A DNA stretch of 64,000 bases, taken from assembly GCF_040939455.1 (NCBI RefSeq), contig NC_134117.1, positions 25,413,501 to 25,477,500 on the forward strand, given 5' to 3'. The notes under the pieces were generated by a model, which did not search any database, had not been told where the DNA came from, and saw only the letters and a program-made list of their open reading frames with translations. Both the position numbers and the translations under genes were made by a program. This DNA is from Microcebus murinus. Its lineage: Eukaryota > Chordata > Mammalia > Primates > Cheirogaleidae. Positions 1-29,739 of this stretch are shown in pieces (the first letter of the stretch is position 1; each line of letters opens with the position of its first letter).

Positions 1-420
1 GTAGGAGTGTGTGCATGTACTTATTGCGCGTGACTAAATGCACAGAAGCATGAAAATGAATACCGAGTGTATACTAAAATGTTGGAAAACATCATAAATG
101 TGAATGAGTGTATGTATGTTAGGACAGATGTATCAGTACATTCATAGATACATGAACTCATGTGTGAATTCATATGTGTATATCTTACAAAAGAATATGG
201 GTAACGGATGGTTAGAAAATATGTGATAGTTACAAATGCATGTACATGTAACATGTGGTGTATGAATGTGAACATGAGAAAATATGTTTGGATAGATGCA
301 TCAGTACATTCATGTCAACATGAGTTTATGTGTGTACTTTCAATGAGTGTGTGACCAGGAAGGTGAATGTGTGCAAGTGTGTACAGAGGAGTCTGCACGC
401 ATGTGAGAGTGGGTGGGAAC
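1..420. repeat. TG-rich degenerate tandem segment
   Basis: AT/TG-rich low-complexity DNA rich in atgtgtg and acatga words. The 13-mer tcagtacattcat occurs at 133-145 and again at 301-313, with similar flanks, which suggests a diverged tandem duplication with a period near 168 bp. I see no coding potential. It would lie in LZTS2 intron or 5' sequence if the synteny reading is right. Confidence 0.5.
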
Positions 421-1439
421 GTGGGGGGTGTACAGGCCAACAGGCGAGTGGGAGCCTGTTTTTCCTCACTCTTCGGCGTGTGGGGAGAGGTGAGACACAC
501 ATCATCTGATTCCTTTGCCTGATCTGTTCCCCTTCATTCTTGTTTGTGCTCCATTAAGTCCACCCCACTCCTCCCCTCCCAAGTAGAAAGCCACTCAGCA
601 CCAGGAAGGTGTCCAGACTGAGGCAGGAGTTGCTGGGAGCTGGGGGTAGGGGTGAGTGGTGAGGCCTGCTGCAGGGCTGGGAGCTGAGACCACCCACAAA
701 TCCCAGCCTAAGCAGAGCAAAGCAGATAGAGAGCCCTCTCTGATCCCCTCTCCAGGGCCACTCCAGGGCATGGAGAGAACAGTGGGGAAGGGGCTTCTTA
801 AGGGGCAACTGGGCAGATCCCTCCATCTGCATTTCCCCACTTCAGTGAGCACAGAGAGTGAAAACTAAAGGGAGGAGACAGACAGACTCAGAGAAAGACA
901 GGGACCCAAAAGACAAGAGACAAAGACTCAGAGAGGCCTAGAGGGTGGGGAAGACAAGGAGACAGGCAGGCAGACCCAGTGAGCTAGGGCCCCCGAAGCC
1001 CACCAAGCCAAGGGGCCCTAATTCCAGAGTGACAAAAAGCCGGGCCCTGAGAGCCAGACACCCTGGGAGCCAGAGCCAGGCGTCTGGAAGGCCAGGCCCA
1101 ACCAGCCGGCTCCCGCTCCTGGAGCTGAGAGAGGAGGGGCAAGTGGAGGCTCCATTTTGAGAAATGCGTTTGTGGCTGTGGGAAAAGGGATCCCCTCAAG
1201 CCCCCCAGAACTCCCTGAGTAATCACTCCGGCCCTCCCTTTTAGTGGGCTGGGAGAGCTGAGGGCTGGGGCTCAGCCCAGGCTAGACAGGGGTCTGAGGA
1301 GTTGGGGAAAGTCTCCTCGGACCCGAACTCCAAGGAGCAGCCAGGCGGGATCAAGTCTGGGGTCTCGAGTTCCCACTCCGCGACAGGAGGGCAGGACCCC
1401 CCCCCCAGAGTCCAACCCACCCTCCAGAAAGTGGGGGCA

Positions 1440-2270
1440 GCTGTGGAATGCGGCCTCCCCGCTGGAGTCCACCGTGCAGAAGTTGGGGGCGCCCCAGGCC
1501 GCCTCCCAGCCCTGGCCCCCCCTCACCTCCGCCGCGCTGCTCCATGCTCAGCCCCGGGCCGCCCCCGAGCGCTCCACAGGCGCGCCGCCCGGCTCCAGCC
1601 CGCGCGCGGCCACTCCGAGCGCCCTGCCGGCCCCGCCCCGCCTCCGCGGCGCCCCCGGCCCGGGCCAGCCCCCGCCCGGCCCGAGTGGGCGGCGCCGCGC
1701 CGGGGAGGATCCGAGGGGCGTCCCCGCCCCTGGGGCGCGGACGCGCGCAAGACCCCACGTCACGCGTGTCCGCCGGGGCACACGCAGGGGCTGCACGGCG
1801 GCAGTCAGGGTTCCTCCGATGCCCAGTGACTGTGTCTGGGGGCTCGGTCGGCTCGGGACGCGGCGGCAGCAGGTCACCCTCTACCCCCAGTCGGGGCCCT
1901 GGGGCCAGCGGCAGCTGGTCATTGTTTGAGCACAAAGGGCCAAGGCGCAGTGGCGGCCGCCTCTCCCCCTCCTTTTCTCTAGTCGAGGCCTTCCCCCAGA
2001 CACACTCTCGAGCTTCAGAGTCGAGGGGGAGTCCGGGGGTCAGCTGCCCCCTACTCCCCGGCTGCCCGGGCCCTGCGCCCCAGCACAAGTCGGGGGCCGA
2101 GGCTCTGCCGGAGCCTGCCCCACCCCCAGCGGGTCGGAGGCGGCACACTAGGATTTGTGGAGGCGGCGCCACCTGGCGGCCGGCTCGGAAAACACACTCA
2201 GTCGCCCCCACCACCGGGGCCCGCTCGGACTCCCCAGCACTGTGCGCTCTCCCGGGTGAGCCCAGGCCTG
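1440..2270 (-). promoter_or_regulatory. LZTS2: CpG-island promoter with putative LZTS2 noncoding exon
   Basis: Very G+C- and CpG-rich block. On the minus strand a noncoding exon could end at 1527 at the donor cggag|gtgagg. LZTS2 (leucine zipper tumour suppressor 2, a beta-catenin export and katanin-binding factor) is the gene beside TWNK in mammals and would be transcribed leftward here. None of its known coding sequence appears in any frame, so only promoter and 5' UTR are proposed. The long open frames here on both strands are typical GC-rich shadows. The assignment rests on synteny plus one splice signal. Confidence 0.45.
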
Positions 2271-2399
2271 GCCCTGCGTCGGCCCTGTGATCCCCAACCT
2301 TCCCTCGGAGTCATTTGCTAAGAGAGAGGTCATTTCTCGGAGAGGGGCGGCCCCTAGCTCCCCAACAATCACTGGGGTGAGCCAGTCCAGACCTACGAT

Positions 2400-2760
2400 C
2401 CAAATCTACACCAATCTTACTGCAGACATTGTACTTTCTCAGGGTCACAGATACTCTCACCTCTCACAAACAACACAATCTTAACACCCACACTACCTTT
2501 CCCACATTCAGTCTCGCCGCGCAGCCCAGTCTCATCACGTGGGTCCATGTTTCTTCTTTCCATAATCTTCCAGTCCAACTCACACAAAGACACACTCCTT
2601 GTCACACGCCTGTTGTGTATAGTCTTTCTCAATTCGCAGTCCTCCACACCCAGCCACAGTCTTAAACACACTGACTTTGTATCCTGACCATCTTTCACAC
2701 ATTGACCGTCTTAGTCACTCAGACAACTTCTTACACATCCACATCGTGTTTCACAAACAT
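2400..2760. other. CA/CT-rich non-coding stretch
   Basis: Pyrimidine-biased DNA with many cacac and tcaca words, without a clean repeat unit. No gene or known repeat family recognised. Confidence 0.4.
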
Positions 2761-2950
2761 TTTACCACTCAGCCTTTCCCCCAGGGGTCTCTGTGGCCTG
2801 GTAAGGTCAGCTGATGCCCGTGCCCCTGGGCAAGGACAGCCTCTCTCCACCTAACGCCCCCACTCTCAGCCAAGGCCTGCCAGAGCTTGCCTTGGCCCCA
2901 GGAAGGAGCATCCCCCCCTTCCAGGCCACAGCCCTGGCCGGCTCTCAGTT

Positions 2951-2960
2951 CTATTTTTAG
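2951..2960. promoter_or_regulatory. MEF2-type site
   Basis: ctatttttag matches the MEF2 consensus YTAWWWWTAR exactly. It sits between the two CpG islands in non-repetitive DNA, so it could belong to an LZTS2 intronic or promoter element. A match of this length can occur by chance. Confidence 0.3.
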
Positions 2961-3195
2961 CTCTATGGAAAGGGTTGTTTTTCTTTCTTTTTCCCTGGAA
3001 AGGGAAACACAGCCCAGCCACCCTCAGGCTCACCCCAGACCTTCAGCTTCACAAGAACAGATTGAGCCCCTCTGCCCGGTAGAGACCTCCTCCTCTGGCC
3101 TTGCCCTGATCCCTGCCTCCTGGGGCACCAAGAGCCGCCTCCCCCTTCTGGCAGCCTGCCCAGCTCAGGCAGCAGCTGGGCTCAGCGTGTGTGCA

Positions 3196-3270
3196 GGGGT
3201 GGGGAGGGGAGGGGGAGGGGGCGGGGAGGGAGGCATAGGGCTGCTGCCCACTCCCTCATTCCCTGGGGGG
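3196..3270 (+). other. G-rich tract with quadruplex potential
   Basis: The plus strand has a run of G-blocks (ggggtgggga, gggaggggga, ggggcgggga), enough for at least four G3+ tracts with short loops. It also resembles SP/KLF/MAZ sites. Position between the two islands fits a promoter-proximal element. Confidence 0.4.
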
Positions 3271-3779
3271 AGGGGGGTTCGTCCTCCTTGCTACTAGAGG
3301 TAGGTAGGCTCTCTCTGGTATTGGGGTGTTTACACTCATGCATTCTCTTGGGGGAGGGGGGTCTCCCACTCCTGCAAGGGGTGGAGGTGGTAGTAGGAAG
3401 GGGACCACAGGCGCTCAGGCAGCTGCTCCCTGGGCTGGGAGTAAGGGGTGGGGGCAGCTGTCCAGGGCCATCAAGGGCCTCTCCCATACCTTCAGGGATG
3501 CAGACACCAGGAATGTGCTTGAGAGAAGGAAAGCGAGGAGCCCAAGTCACTCCACCCCGGCCCAGCAGTCTTCCTTCTTCCTGCGCCACCCCGGCTCCAG
3601 GGGGCGTTGCGCTCCCGTTTCTGGGAGAGGGCTACCACCGCTCCAGGCGGAGGATGGAATATAGTCCAGGATGGGACCAAGCAAACTCTCCCGAACTGTG
3701 GAGAGGGTCCTCGCCGTGTGGTGGGGTTGGGGGAGTAGTGTCCACTAGTCTGCAGAGCGATCACGCGCCAGGCGCCTGT

Positions 3780-4429
3780 TTACGTCTTAGTTTTCACCTG
3801 TGGGCGGCCGGGAAGCAGGAACCTCCGGATGCGTCCCACCCGGCCCGTCCCCGTCGGCGGTCACGGGGCTGCCCCTCTCCTCCACCTCCGCCAACGCCAG
3901 AGCAGAGTGCCCCGCCCGCTAGGGTCCTGCGCCGCTTGGCGCTGCCCCTGGGAGTGTAAGGTAAGCCACTGGACGCGTCCTTCCCGAGTGCACGTGTGTT
4001 CCAAGTGTGTGCGTGGGTCCGTGCACGCGTGTGTAAGAGACTGTCGATGTGAGTTTCTGTGTCGCTTCCCTGTTCAGGCTCTTCTCCTGCGTCCCCAACC
4101 CTCCTCACCTCAACCCCTAGCTTTCCCAGATACGGAAAGTTCGCTCCGTAGCGGGGATGTGTAGGAGGCAGGAGTTCCTACACCTCCGCCGCCCCACCAC
4201 TCACCCAGTGCCACCTGCGCCTCCGCTCCAGCTCCGGACCGGCTCCTGCTCCAGCGCGCCCACCTCCTCGCCTCGAGAATGCGGGCTCCCCAGCCCGCTC
4301 TGGGCTCCGGGCTCCCGACTCCCGACTCCGGGTGCCCGCCAGGCCGGACCTGGTGGAGCGGGGCGGGGCAGCTGAAGCCGCGCCCCCTACCCAGCGAGGG
4401 GAGTGGTCTGCCCAGCACCCCCTCAACAG

Positions 4430-4430
<1 letters not shown>
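3780..4430 (-). promoter_or_regulatory. LZTS2: Second CpG-island promoter, putative alternative LZTS2 first exon
   Basis: CpG-rich block. On the minus strand a perfect donor, ctgg|gtgagt, would end an exon at 4205, giving a noncoding exon with its start somewhere in 4206-4430. The spacing to the TWNK 3' end (about 3 kb plus SINEs) fits the close TWNK-LZTS2 arrangement known in mammals. No LZTS2 coding sequence is seen. It could also be an independent island promoter. Confidence 0.45.
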
Positions 4431-7492
<3,062 letters not shown>

Positions 7493-7505
7493 ACTCCTAG
7501 TTCTT

Positions 7506-7790
7506 TAGGCCCCAGCTCACACACCCTCTGCTCAGAGACACCGTTCTTAACTACTTATCTCAACTACCCTGCAAGCACTTTATCACATTACTGTTTTCTT
7601 TCTAGCATTTTTCACTAACTAAAACTATGTTTTATTTGTTCATTGCTTGCTTGTCTCTTCCACCAGAATGCAGGTTCTGTGGAAGCAGAGATCTTACGTA
7701 TCTTTTCAGTGCTGTATACACGGGACCTTGAACAAAACCTGGCGCACAGTAGGTTCCCAAATATCTGCTAAATTGAATTAGGCTCCCTCA
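7506..7790 (+). mobile_element. L2 LINE 3' end
   Basis: Contains the typical L2 tail words: ccagaatgcaggttctgtgg, a cagtgctgtatac segment, and ggcgcacagtaggttcccaa. It continues across the Alu insertion on its left. It overlaps the probable TWNK 3' UTR or flank. Confidence 0.75.
7631..7636 (-). terminator. TWNK: Candidate TWNK poly(A) signal
   Basis: tttatt on the plus strand is AATAAA on the minus strand, about 320 nt past the TWNK stop codon. It lies inside an L2 relic, so it may be fortuitous; the true cleavage site could be farther left. Confidence 0.35.
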
Positions 7791-7910
7791 GACTGAAAAG
7801 GGCCCACAGCTCAGGACCACAGGAGAGAAGAGCCCTAGCAGAGGGCCCAGAGAGTCTATGCTCCAGCCTGTCCTATCAGGCTCATTTCAGCAGCCAGCTG
7901 GTGACAGCCT

Positions 7911-7955
7911 TCACCTTGAAGGTTTGGAGGTATCTGGCTGGTAGGGATTGGGGGC
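7911..7955 (-). pseudogene. TWNK: Decayed C-terminal extension of TWNK after the TAG
   Basis: After TAG the same frame reads 14 sense codons and then TGA. The segment still contains QPDTSK, matching the end of the human protein, so this is former coding sequence cut off by a nonsense change and now 3' UTR. Confidence 0.75.
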
Positions 7956-14378
<6,423 letters not shown>

Positions 14379-14424
14379 AGAGTTGCCCCATCAACTCCAA
14401 ACCCAGGCTTTGGACTCTTACTCC

Positions 14425-14430
14425 AGTAAA
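14425..14430 (+). terminator. MRPL43: Candidate MRPL43 poly(A) signal (AGTAAA variant)
   Basis: agtaaa lies 47 nt after the stop, followed by the GT/T-rich ggtggtttctcctcttt, a good downstream element. Canonical aataaa copies occur later at 14848 and 15239-15248 and could serve longer transcripts. Confidence 0.5.
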
Positions 14431-14769
14431 GGTGGTTTCTCCTCTTTGAGATTCCAAGCTTAGGCAGACAAATGGAACCCCCACCAAAGGGGAAGTTGAC
14501 ACCAGAGGTTTTGCTTGGGCTAAAGAACAGCTGCCTTTTTCTTTTCAGTGCCCACTTCTAGGGGCAGTAACCTTGTGAGTCCCCTAATTCTTACCCCGTG
14601 GCATCACTGAAACCTGAGCTGAGAGAGCCTTCAAGGTTTTTATTTTATTTTCTCAAGTCCAAATTAGTAACAGTGATCTCAAAACACAATAAGGAGTCTC
14701 AAGTCTGACTTCTAAATAATCTTTGATATCTTGTTGCTACAACCATTGAGCTAGAGAGAGTTAGCTGTT

Positions 14770-14900
14770 CTCTGCTGCAAGCCTGGCATAGGGCTATGCT
14801 CTTTACATCTGTGTGAATGTTTGTGTACAGATTAGAAAACTGAGGTTAATAAACTTACTCAAGGTCACACTTGAGGTCTTATTTCAAAATATGTGCATAT
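14770..14900 (-). mobile_element. MIR fragment
   Basis: The words acagattagaaaactgaggt and aaacttactcaaggtcacac match reverse-strand MIR. An aataaa at 14848-14853 lies inside it. Confidence 0.6.
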
Positions 14901-15553
14901 TCTAAGCATAAGCCCTATTTTTCATTATTAGAAAACCAGGAGCAGAACACACAACAACCTTTCAGGGTGGTTAGTATCAAAGGCCATGTGCTTAATCTAG
15001 GCCTGACCTCTGGAGGGAGTGATTGTCAGACCAGGTCCCCGGTAACAAGCCCCAGGTGCACAACCCCCCTCCTGCAGACCCCTCTTTGTACAGAAATGAA
15101 TCCATGTCTTCCCTTGCGTCAGTGGGTGGGGGGTGCTGAAAAGCCTCTTAAGGAAGAGCAGGAAAGGAGGGCTGATAAATAAGGAGTATGTTTTAGGCTT
15201 AGTTTTTAAAAGGGAGGGATGGTGAGGAAATGAGAGCCAATAAATAAAAATCTGAGAACTCTTGTATGAATTCTTGAACTGTTGTCATTTTCCTTGTTTG
15301 TCATGCCCTATCACCATGATCAATGGATGGCGTGAGCCTTAGTAAAAGGGCCTTTGTGCCTGCCCAGGATAGCCAGGATAGAAGCTGATGACCCGAATTT
15401 TCTCTGCAAGTGGCTTTATGGGGAGCAGAACCAACCCTGGATGCAGAAACATTGCAGCACCTTTTCTATGGGCTCAAGAGCCTATCCCCTGGTGATCAGG
15501 GGTAGGCTAGTCTACACCAAGCAGAGTACTCGTAGCCATGGGGAAAGAGGGTA

Positions 15554-15559
15554 TTTATT
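15554..15559 (-). terminator. SEMA4G: Candidate SEMA4G poly(A) signal
   Basis: tttatt on plus is AATAAA on minus, about 1.4 kb beyond the SEMA4G stop. This gives a plausible 3' UTR length, but the choice between this and other T-rich copies is open. Confidence 0.4.
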
Positions 15560-16981
15560 AACCAACACAGGGAGGAGCTGAGTCCAGCTCCCCACTCTGT
15601 CACATGTCTCTTCCACCCACCTGGGTGGTGAGTAGGGGCATTCCTAAAGAAGTATAGCCATTCTCACAATAAATACATTCATTGTGGGGTGGAGGTGGGA
15701 GAGGTTGGGTGAAGGGCAGTAAAAACCCGTGGGATTCCACGTTCTCAGCTACAAAAATAAGTCATCCTCACCCAAAGGGTATGGGGGAACTCAGGATTGA
15801 TTGTCCCATATGGGCCTAGAGATATCAGAGGCCCCTGGAACCTGAAAGTGCCCCGGTGAGGTAGGACAGGGGTGGGAGCCAAACATTCAAACTCCCAGCC
15901 TCTGCCCTTTGCATAGTTCCAAGAACGGGCTTCATGTGCCAGTTGAGACATCAGATCTTTCCTCCCTTCCCCTGCTGTGGACTAGGGGAAGCAAATGCTT
16001 GGTCCCCAAGAGGGAGGCTAGCTCACTGAGTGCAGTGTTGGTCATCCATCCTAGGGAAGGGTGTGTGAAGACAGCTAAATAGGAGGGGGATCTCCCTCTG
16101 AAATGTCCATGGACCAAACCCGACAGGTGGATCTGAGGCAGCAAGAGGCGGCTCAGAAGGTGCATGTGAGAAGTGTAAGCACATGTGCGAGATACAAGTT
16201 TGTTTTACCACATGTGCATGGGGAAGGGACAGGTCTGGAGGTCTGTCTCTTGAGAATGACCAGGGGGAGTGGGGAGGCTGACTCACAAGGGCTGCACAGG
16301 AAAGGAGAAGAGGGGAACAATGCAGTCTTACCTCCCCAGGCTGGCCTGTTCCCAAGCTCTTGCCAAAGAGGTCACCACATGGAGCTGGGACTGGGGAAGA
16401 GGACTAGAATGGGATGTGACAAGTCCAGAAAAGGGGATGAAACCAAGAATGTACAAGGAGAAGGCGGGAATGGGGACACTGCAGCCCAGCTGATAAAAAC
16501 TATTCCATGTGCACATGTGAATGTATGCAGGGCTCAAGTGGCTGGCAGAGGTCTTGTCTGGCTTCAGGACCATCCAGCACACAGGGCCATGCAGAGGGTG
16601 ATGACATTGAGGCCATCTGGACCTGCAGAGCCCTGCCTGGGAGAAAGAGAAAGGGTTTGGGCAGATGAATGTGTTAGGAGGATGGAGTCCTCTCCTCCCA
16701 AGTGTGCAGGTTAAAGGGATAGGAACTGGGTCTGGGTCTGCAGAGCACCTGGTCCTGAGGGAGCACCTACCTCTGAGGAGCACCGATGGGCCTGGGCTGC
16801 TCACATGTGGGTCTGTGGAGACTGAGGAGGGGGCTTTGGCTAGGCCTGACTCTGGCCAGCCCTACAGGGACATTAAAAAGTTGGGAGAAGGGCAAGGAGT
16901 GGGGGCTGTGAAGGTAGGGTGGCTGTTAGGAGGGCAGCTGCCCAGCCTGGGGTACACAGCCTGGCTTGGAGGAGGCTGGGC
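15560..16981 (-). other. SEMA4G: Probable SEMA4G 3' UTR
   Basis: Non-repetitive sequence directly after the SEMA4G stop. Open frames in it on both strands have no family match and are treated as chance. Confidence 0.5.
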
Positions 16982-26146
<9,165 letters not shown>

Positions 26147-27889
26147 CTTCCTGGGGAGGCCCAGACCAACAAGACCTCCAAGGGGAGCCAGGGCCAGAGT
26201 CACAGGGGAGAGGGATGGGAATAACAGTCACAGGGGTCAAAGTCTAGCGAGGTCACTTGGAAGTCCAGGGGTCATAAGGCCATGGGGGTCAAGGAGTCAT
26301 GGGGCCAAGGGGGGTCCTGGAATTGGGGGAACATAGAGTCACAGGGTTGTGTGGCCATGGAATCCCAGCTAAGAGGTCAGAGAGAAGGTTAGATCACATG
26401 CCTTTCTGCATCAAATGTAAACTCCATGGTGAGAGGGAGTTGTGAAGTTCTAGAAGGGTTGTGGGTTATTGATGGGGTCACCCTGCCCCCAACAGCAGGG
26501 CTAGTCCTGGTTTTCTGAGGTCCGTTTTCTGAAGAAAAAAAGGAAAAAAAGCTCTTTGATCTGTGTGTGGGTGGAAGATGTATGGCATTACCCAGACTTC
26601 AGAGGGCACTAAAAGGAGGGGGTCCAGGCTTCACAGAACTCCCACGCCAGGATCAACTCACAGTCATTCTGTCCTTCCCTCAGCGCTGGTGCAGGAGGCT
26701 GGGGTGGGACTCCAACTCAAACCCAAGGTAATAGCCACCTTCTGGCAGAGTCAGCTACTCTGCGAGGGCCCCATCTCAGTGAAGTCAGGTTCTGAGAGAA
26801 TGCCTGCTCCTCCCAACAATGCGACTAAACTCAGGCAGCTGCGGGGGTGCCTTATGCAGGAAGCCATGACCAGAGACGTTTAATGGGCCTTTGTTTATTT
26901 TGTCCTGTTTCCTCATTGTTTTTTTTTTCCCTTGCCTGGGAGCTCCTTCTGGAATTTCTCTTTAATTATAACTTTTTCTTGGCATTCCTCTCCAAGGGGG
27001 TGCACATGGCAGCCCATGCAAGTCTGTACTGCACCCTTTGGCTAGGCATCCACACATGTCCCTGCCTGCAGACAGGCACTCAGAGGCATGGGAGGTGGGA
27101 ATCTGGGTCCCCCTAGCCACACAATTACAGTGTCTGTGCAGGAGGCTGTAGTGTGTAAAGCCAGTCACTTGAGACATAATGTGGAGAAGGTAAACAATGG
27201 GATCCCTGAGCTCTTGGACCCCTCCCCTGGCACATCTTAGAGACTGTTCCCACATCTGGACCCTCCCTCAAGCCAACCAGCTGGCGATGGGTAGCAGGCC
27301 TCTGCCAACCCCCATAGCAGGCCTCCTGATCTGGGGGGGGGGAGAGGGGGTGTGGCTCCTGAAGGCTGGGCCAGGTGTAGAGGAGACCTGACCCACCCCA
27401 TCTCATCAGACATCCACAGGCAGTGCCAGAGGGTGCCATTGGCAGGCATCACCCTCACTTTCCAGGTCAAATATTAACTCTCTGGCCTTGAAAAGAGGGG
27501 AGGGATCAGGAGCTGGCCAAAAGGATAACAGGAATTTGGAACATTTATTCAAGGGGCAAAGGTCAGCAGTGTGGTAGCAGAGCCCAGGGGTGGGAGTAGA
27601 ATATGAAAGGGAGAAAAGAGGGTCCTTAGACCATAGAAAGGTCATTAGCTCCTGGTTTGGGAGCTGGGGCAGAGGAGGCTCAAGGTAAGCTGCCTGTGCC
27701 CCACCCCTAAATGTAGAGGCACACCTGTTTATCTTTGGGACCTCCTATTTGCTCAGCATAGAAGGGGGGCCTGAGGCAAGGAGGGATCGGGCTCTAGGAT
27801 TGGGCAGGAGGAACACACCCTAGGCTGGAGGAACCACTCAGTGTGGTGCAGGGGGTACACTCATACAGCTTTACTCTAAGAATCACATG

Positions 27890-28330
27890 GGGCCAGAGGA
27901 AGGTGATATGCATGCACACAGGTGCACACACTCCCAAGGAGGACTGTGAACACATGATTCACAGGAGGGTCATTCACACACAGAAGGAGGTTTGTGCACA
28001 CATATGTTCACATGCATGGCCATGGCCACATGTAGTCACACATTCACAAAGTTGTATTCACATTTCCATCCATTCAGCAGGTCACACAGCCTGAGATTGA
28101 CAAGGAGAGATAAACCCTGGGTTTATCTCAAAGATTGTACACCTATTTAACAGGAGGGGCCTGCACATACATAGGTATATGTAGGGACGTGCACACAAAC
28201 ACATCGATACAGTGGGTCAGGCACAATCATGTTCATAGAGGGGTCAAGTACATGTGTATTCACAGAGTCCTCAAACACACCACACAACTACATCCATGCA
28301 GAGACAAGCACACATGTATACAAGTTCTAG
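27890..28330 (+). repeat. CA-rich degenerate low-complexity block
   Basis: Scattered cacaca, acatgtg and gtcacac words without a fixed unit; open frames here are compositional artefacts. Confidence 0.45.
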
Positions 28331-28433
28331 TTCTTGCTGAGGCTTGGAGGCTGCTAGTGTCCAGTGGGGTGAGATGCAGAGCAGAACCCTGCCTCCCTTC
28401 CTGAAAGTCCCAATTCTAAGGCCAGATTCCAAG

Positions 28434-28453
28434 TGTGTGTGTGTGTGTGTGTG
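28434..28453 (+). repeat. (GT)n microsatellite
   Basis: Ten uninterrupted GT dinucleotides. Confidence 0.8.
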
Positions 28454-29039
28454 GTGATGGGGGAGGCTTCTGACCCAGATGCTCAAATGGGATGGGTGCA
28501 TGGATCAAGGTTGCTCTGCAAGGGAGGGAGCGGGTAACTAACCCAGGCAGGAGGAGGCTCCTAGCTTTAGCAAAGGGAATATGCAATGGAACACATAACT
28601 TAACACTCCCCTGTCCCCATGTATACTACAGTTCTAGATGGGGGAGTTGGGCTGGAGTACCTCGGCCTCCCCCCTCCTTTAACCTGTTGGGAGGGAAGGT
28701 GGGGCTAAATGGGCGGGGCATAACCCCCCTTCCCTCCCGCCGTGTGGAAGCAGGCTCAAGGTCTCCAGTCCACACCCCACACTACACCCTGAGTTCCACA
28801 GTTCTAGTTCCTCCCCAGGGCCAGCCCCCTGAACTCTGATCTTCCCTCTATTAGATCCTAGGATGGAGGGAAGTGGGGAGGGGAGACCCTCCAAAGAGGA
28901 TCAATGGAGAATCAGCAGGTTCTCGACCTTCATCCCAGATGTCCACCTGCCTAGAGTAGGCGGTATCTCCCTCTGCCCAGCAGGATGGCGGTCTCTCCTG
29001 GTTTGAGAGAGCCCCTCCCCCGCCACCCCTCTACCACCA

Positions 29040-29730
29040 ACGTCCTGGACAGTCCGCGGTTCTCTCATTTCGTCAGGTCTAACCTCAGTCTCTACTGCTG
29101 CAGCTCGAGGACAACCTCTCCTTCGATCCCGCCGGACGCTGGGAGACGTGACCCAGATCTCGGAGAACATTGTTCTCCGCGCGGCCCCCTCCCCGCGCCG
29201 GTCCCCGACTCCATGGTGGCCAGTCTGCACCCAACGCGGCCCGAGGCCTGGCCCGCGCCCCTCTAAAGCCTTTATGCAGGACCCGGGGACTTGGCGGTGA
29301 GAAAGGCCTGGCCCAGCTCGGAGGGTGGAATGGACGTGGGGAAGGGTTTGCCTGACCTCCGCCCCCCGGCTCAGGCCCGGCCGCCGCTCGCACTCCCCGC
29401 CTCCCTCACCTTTGCGCTCGGATCCCGGGCCATAGAGACAGCGACGCGCGGCTCCGCGGCCCCACGGCACCAGCTGCGGGAGGAAGGGGCCGCGGCCGCA
29501 GGCGGGGCGGGGAGCGGGGGCGGAGCCGGGGGTGGGGCGGGGTCCTGGAAGGCGGGGCGACAGGGTGGGGTGCGGGGAAGGGCTCTGTTCTCCTCCTTCG
29601 CGCCCCCCACCCTAACGCAATGGAAACTGACTGAGGGCGAGGCTCACACGCAGCCCTCGGGTATCTGGCGTCCCCCCTCCTCTAGGCGCTGCGGCCCTCG
29701 TATCGCCCCCTGGTGGTGCCCTCACCACCC
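29040..29730 (-). promoter_or_regulatory. SEMA4G: CpG-island promoter, putative SEMA4G noncoding exon 1
   Basis: G+C- and CpG-rich block upstream of SEMA4G. On the minus strand a noncoding exon could end at 29410 at gcaaag|gtgagg. The ATG inside it (MARDPSAK) has no support as a start. The island fits a TATA-less promoter; the exact start site cannot be read from sequence. Confidence 0.6.
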
Positions 29731-29739
29731 CATGAGCCC

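Larger units (their letters stand above)
26151..29409 (-). other. SEMA4G: SEMA4G 5' intron, no coding exon seen
   Basis: Runs from the putative noncoding exon donor at 29409 to the acceptor before the ATG. It contains CA-rich degenerate sequence (about 27890-28330), a GT run at 28434-28453 and otherwise unique-looking DNA. Confidence 0.5.

Noticed and set aside
1351..2290. Long open frames on both strands (up to 287 codons) in the first CpG island
   Set aside because: Extreme G+C content removes stop codons; the proteins are low-complexity Pro/Arg/Ala/Gly and no family sequence or splice pattern supports translation.
16103..16804. 203- and 158-codon open frames on opposite strands
   Set aside because: They overlap the SEMA4G 3' UTR in mutually antisense frames with no recognisable domain.
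27890..28330. Possible tandem array of a fixed CA-rich unit
   Set aside because: No constant period or unit could be aligned by eye; it looks like degenerate low complexity.
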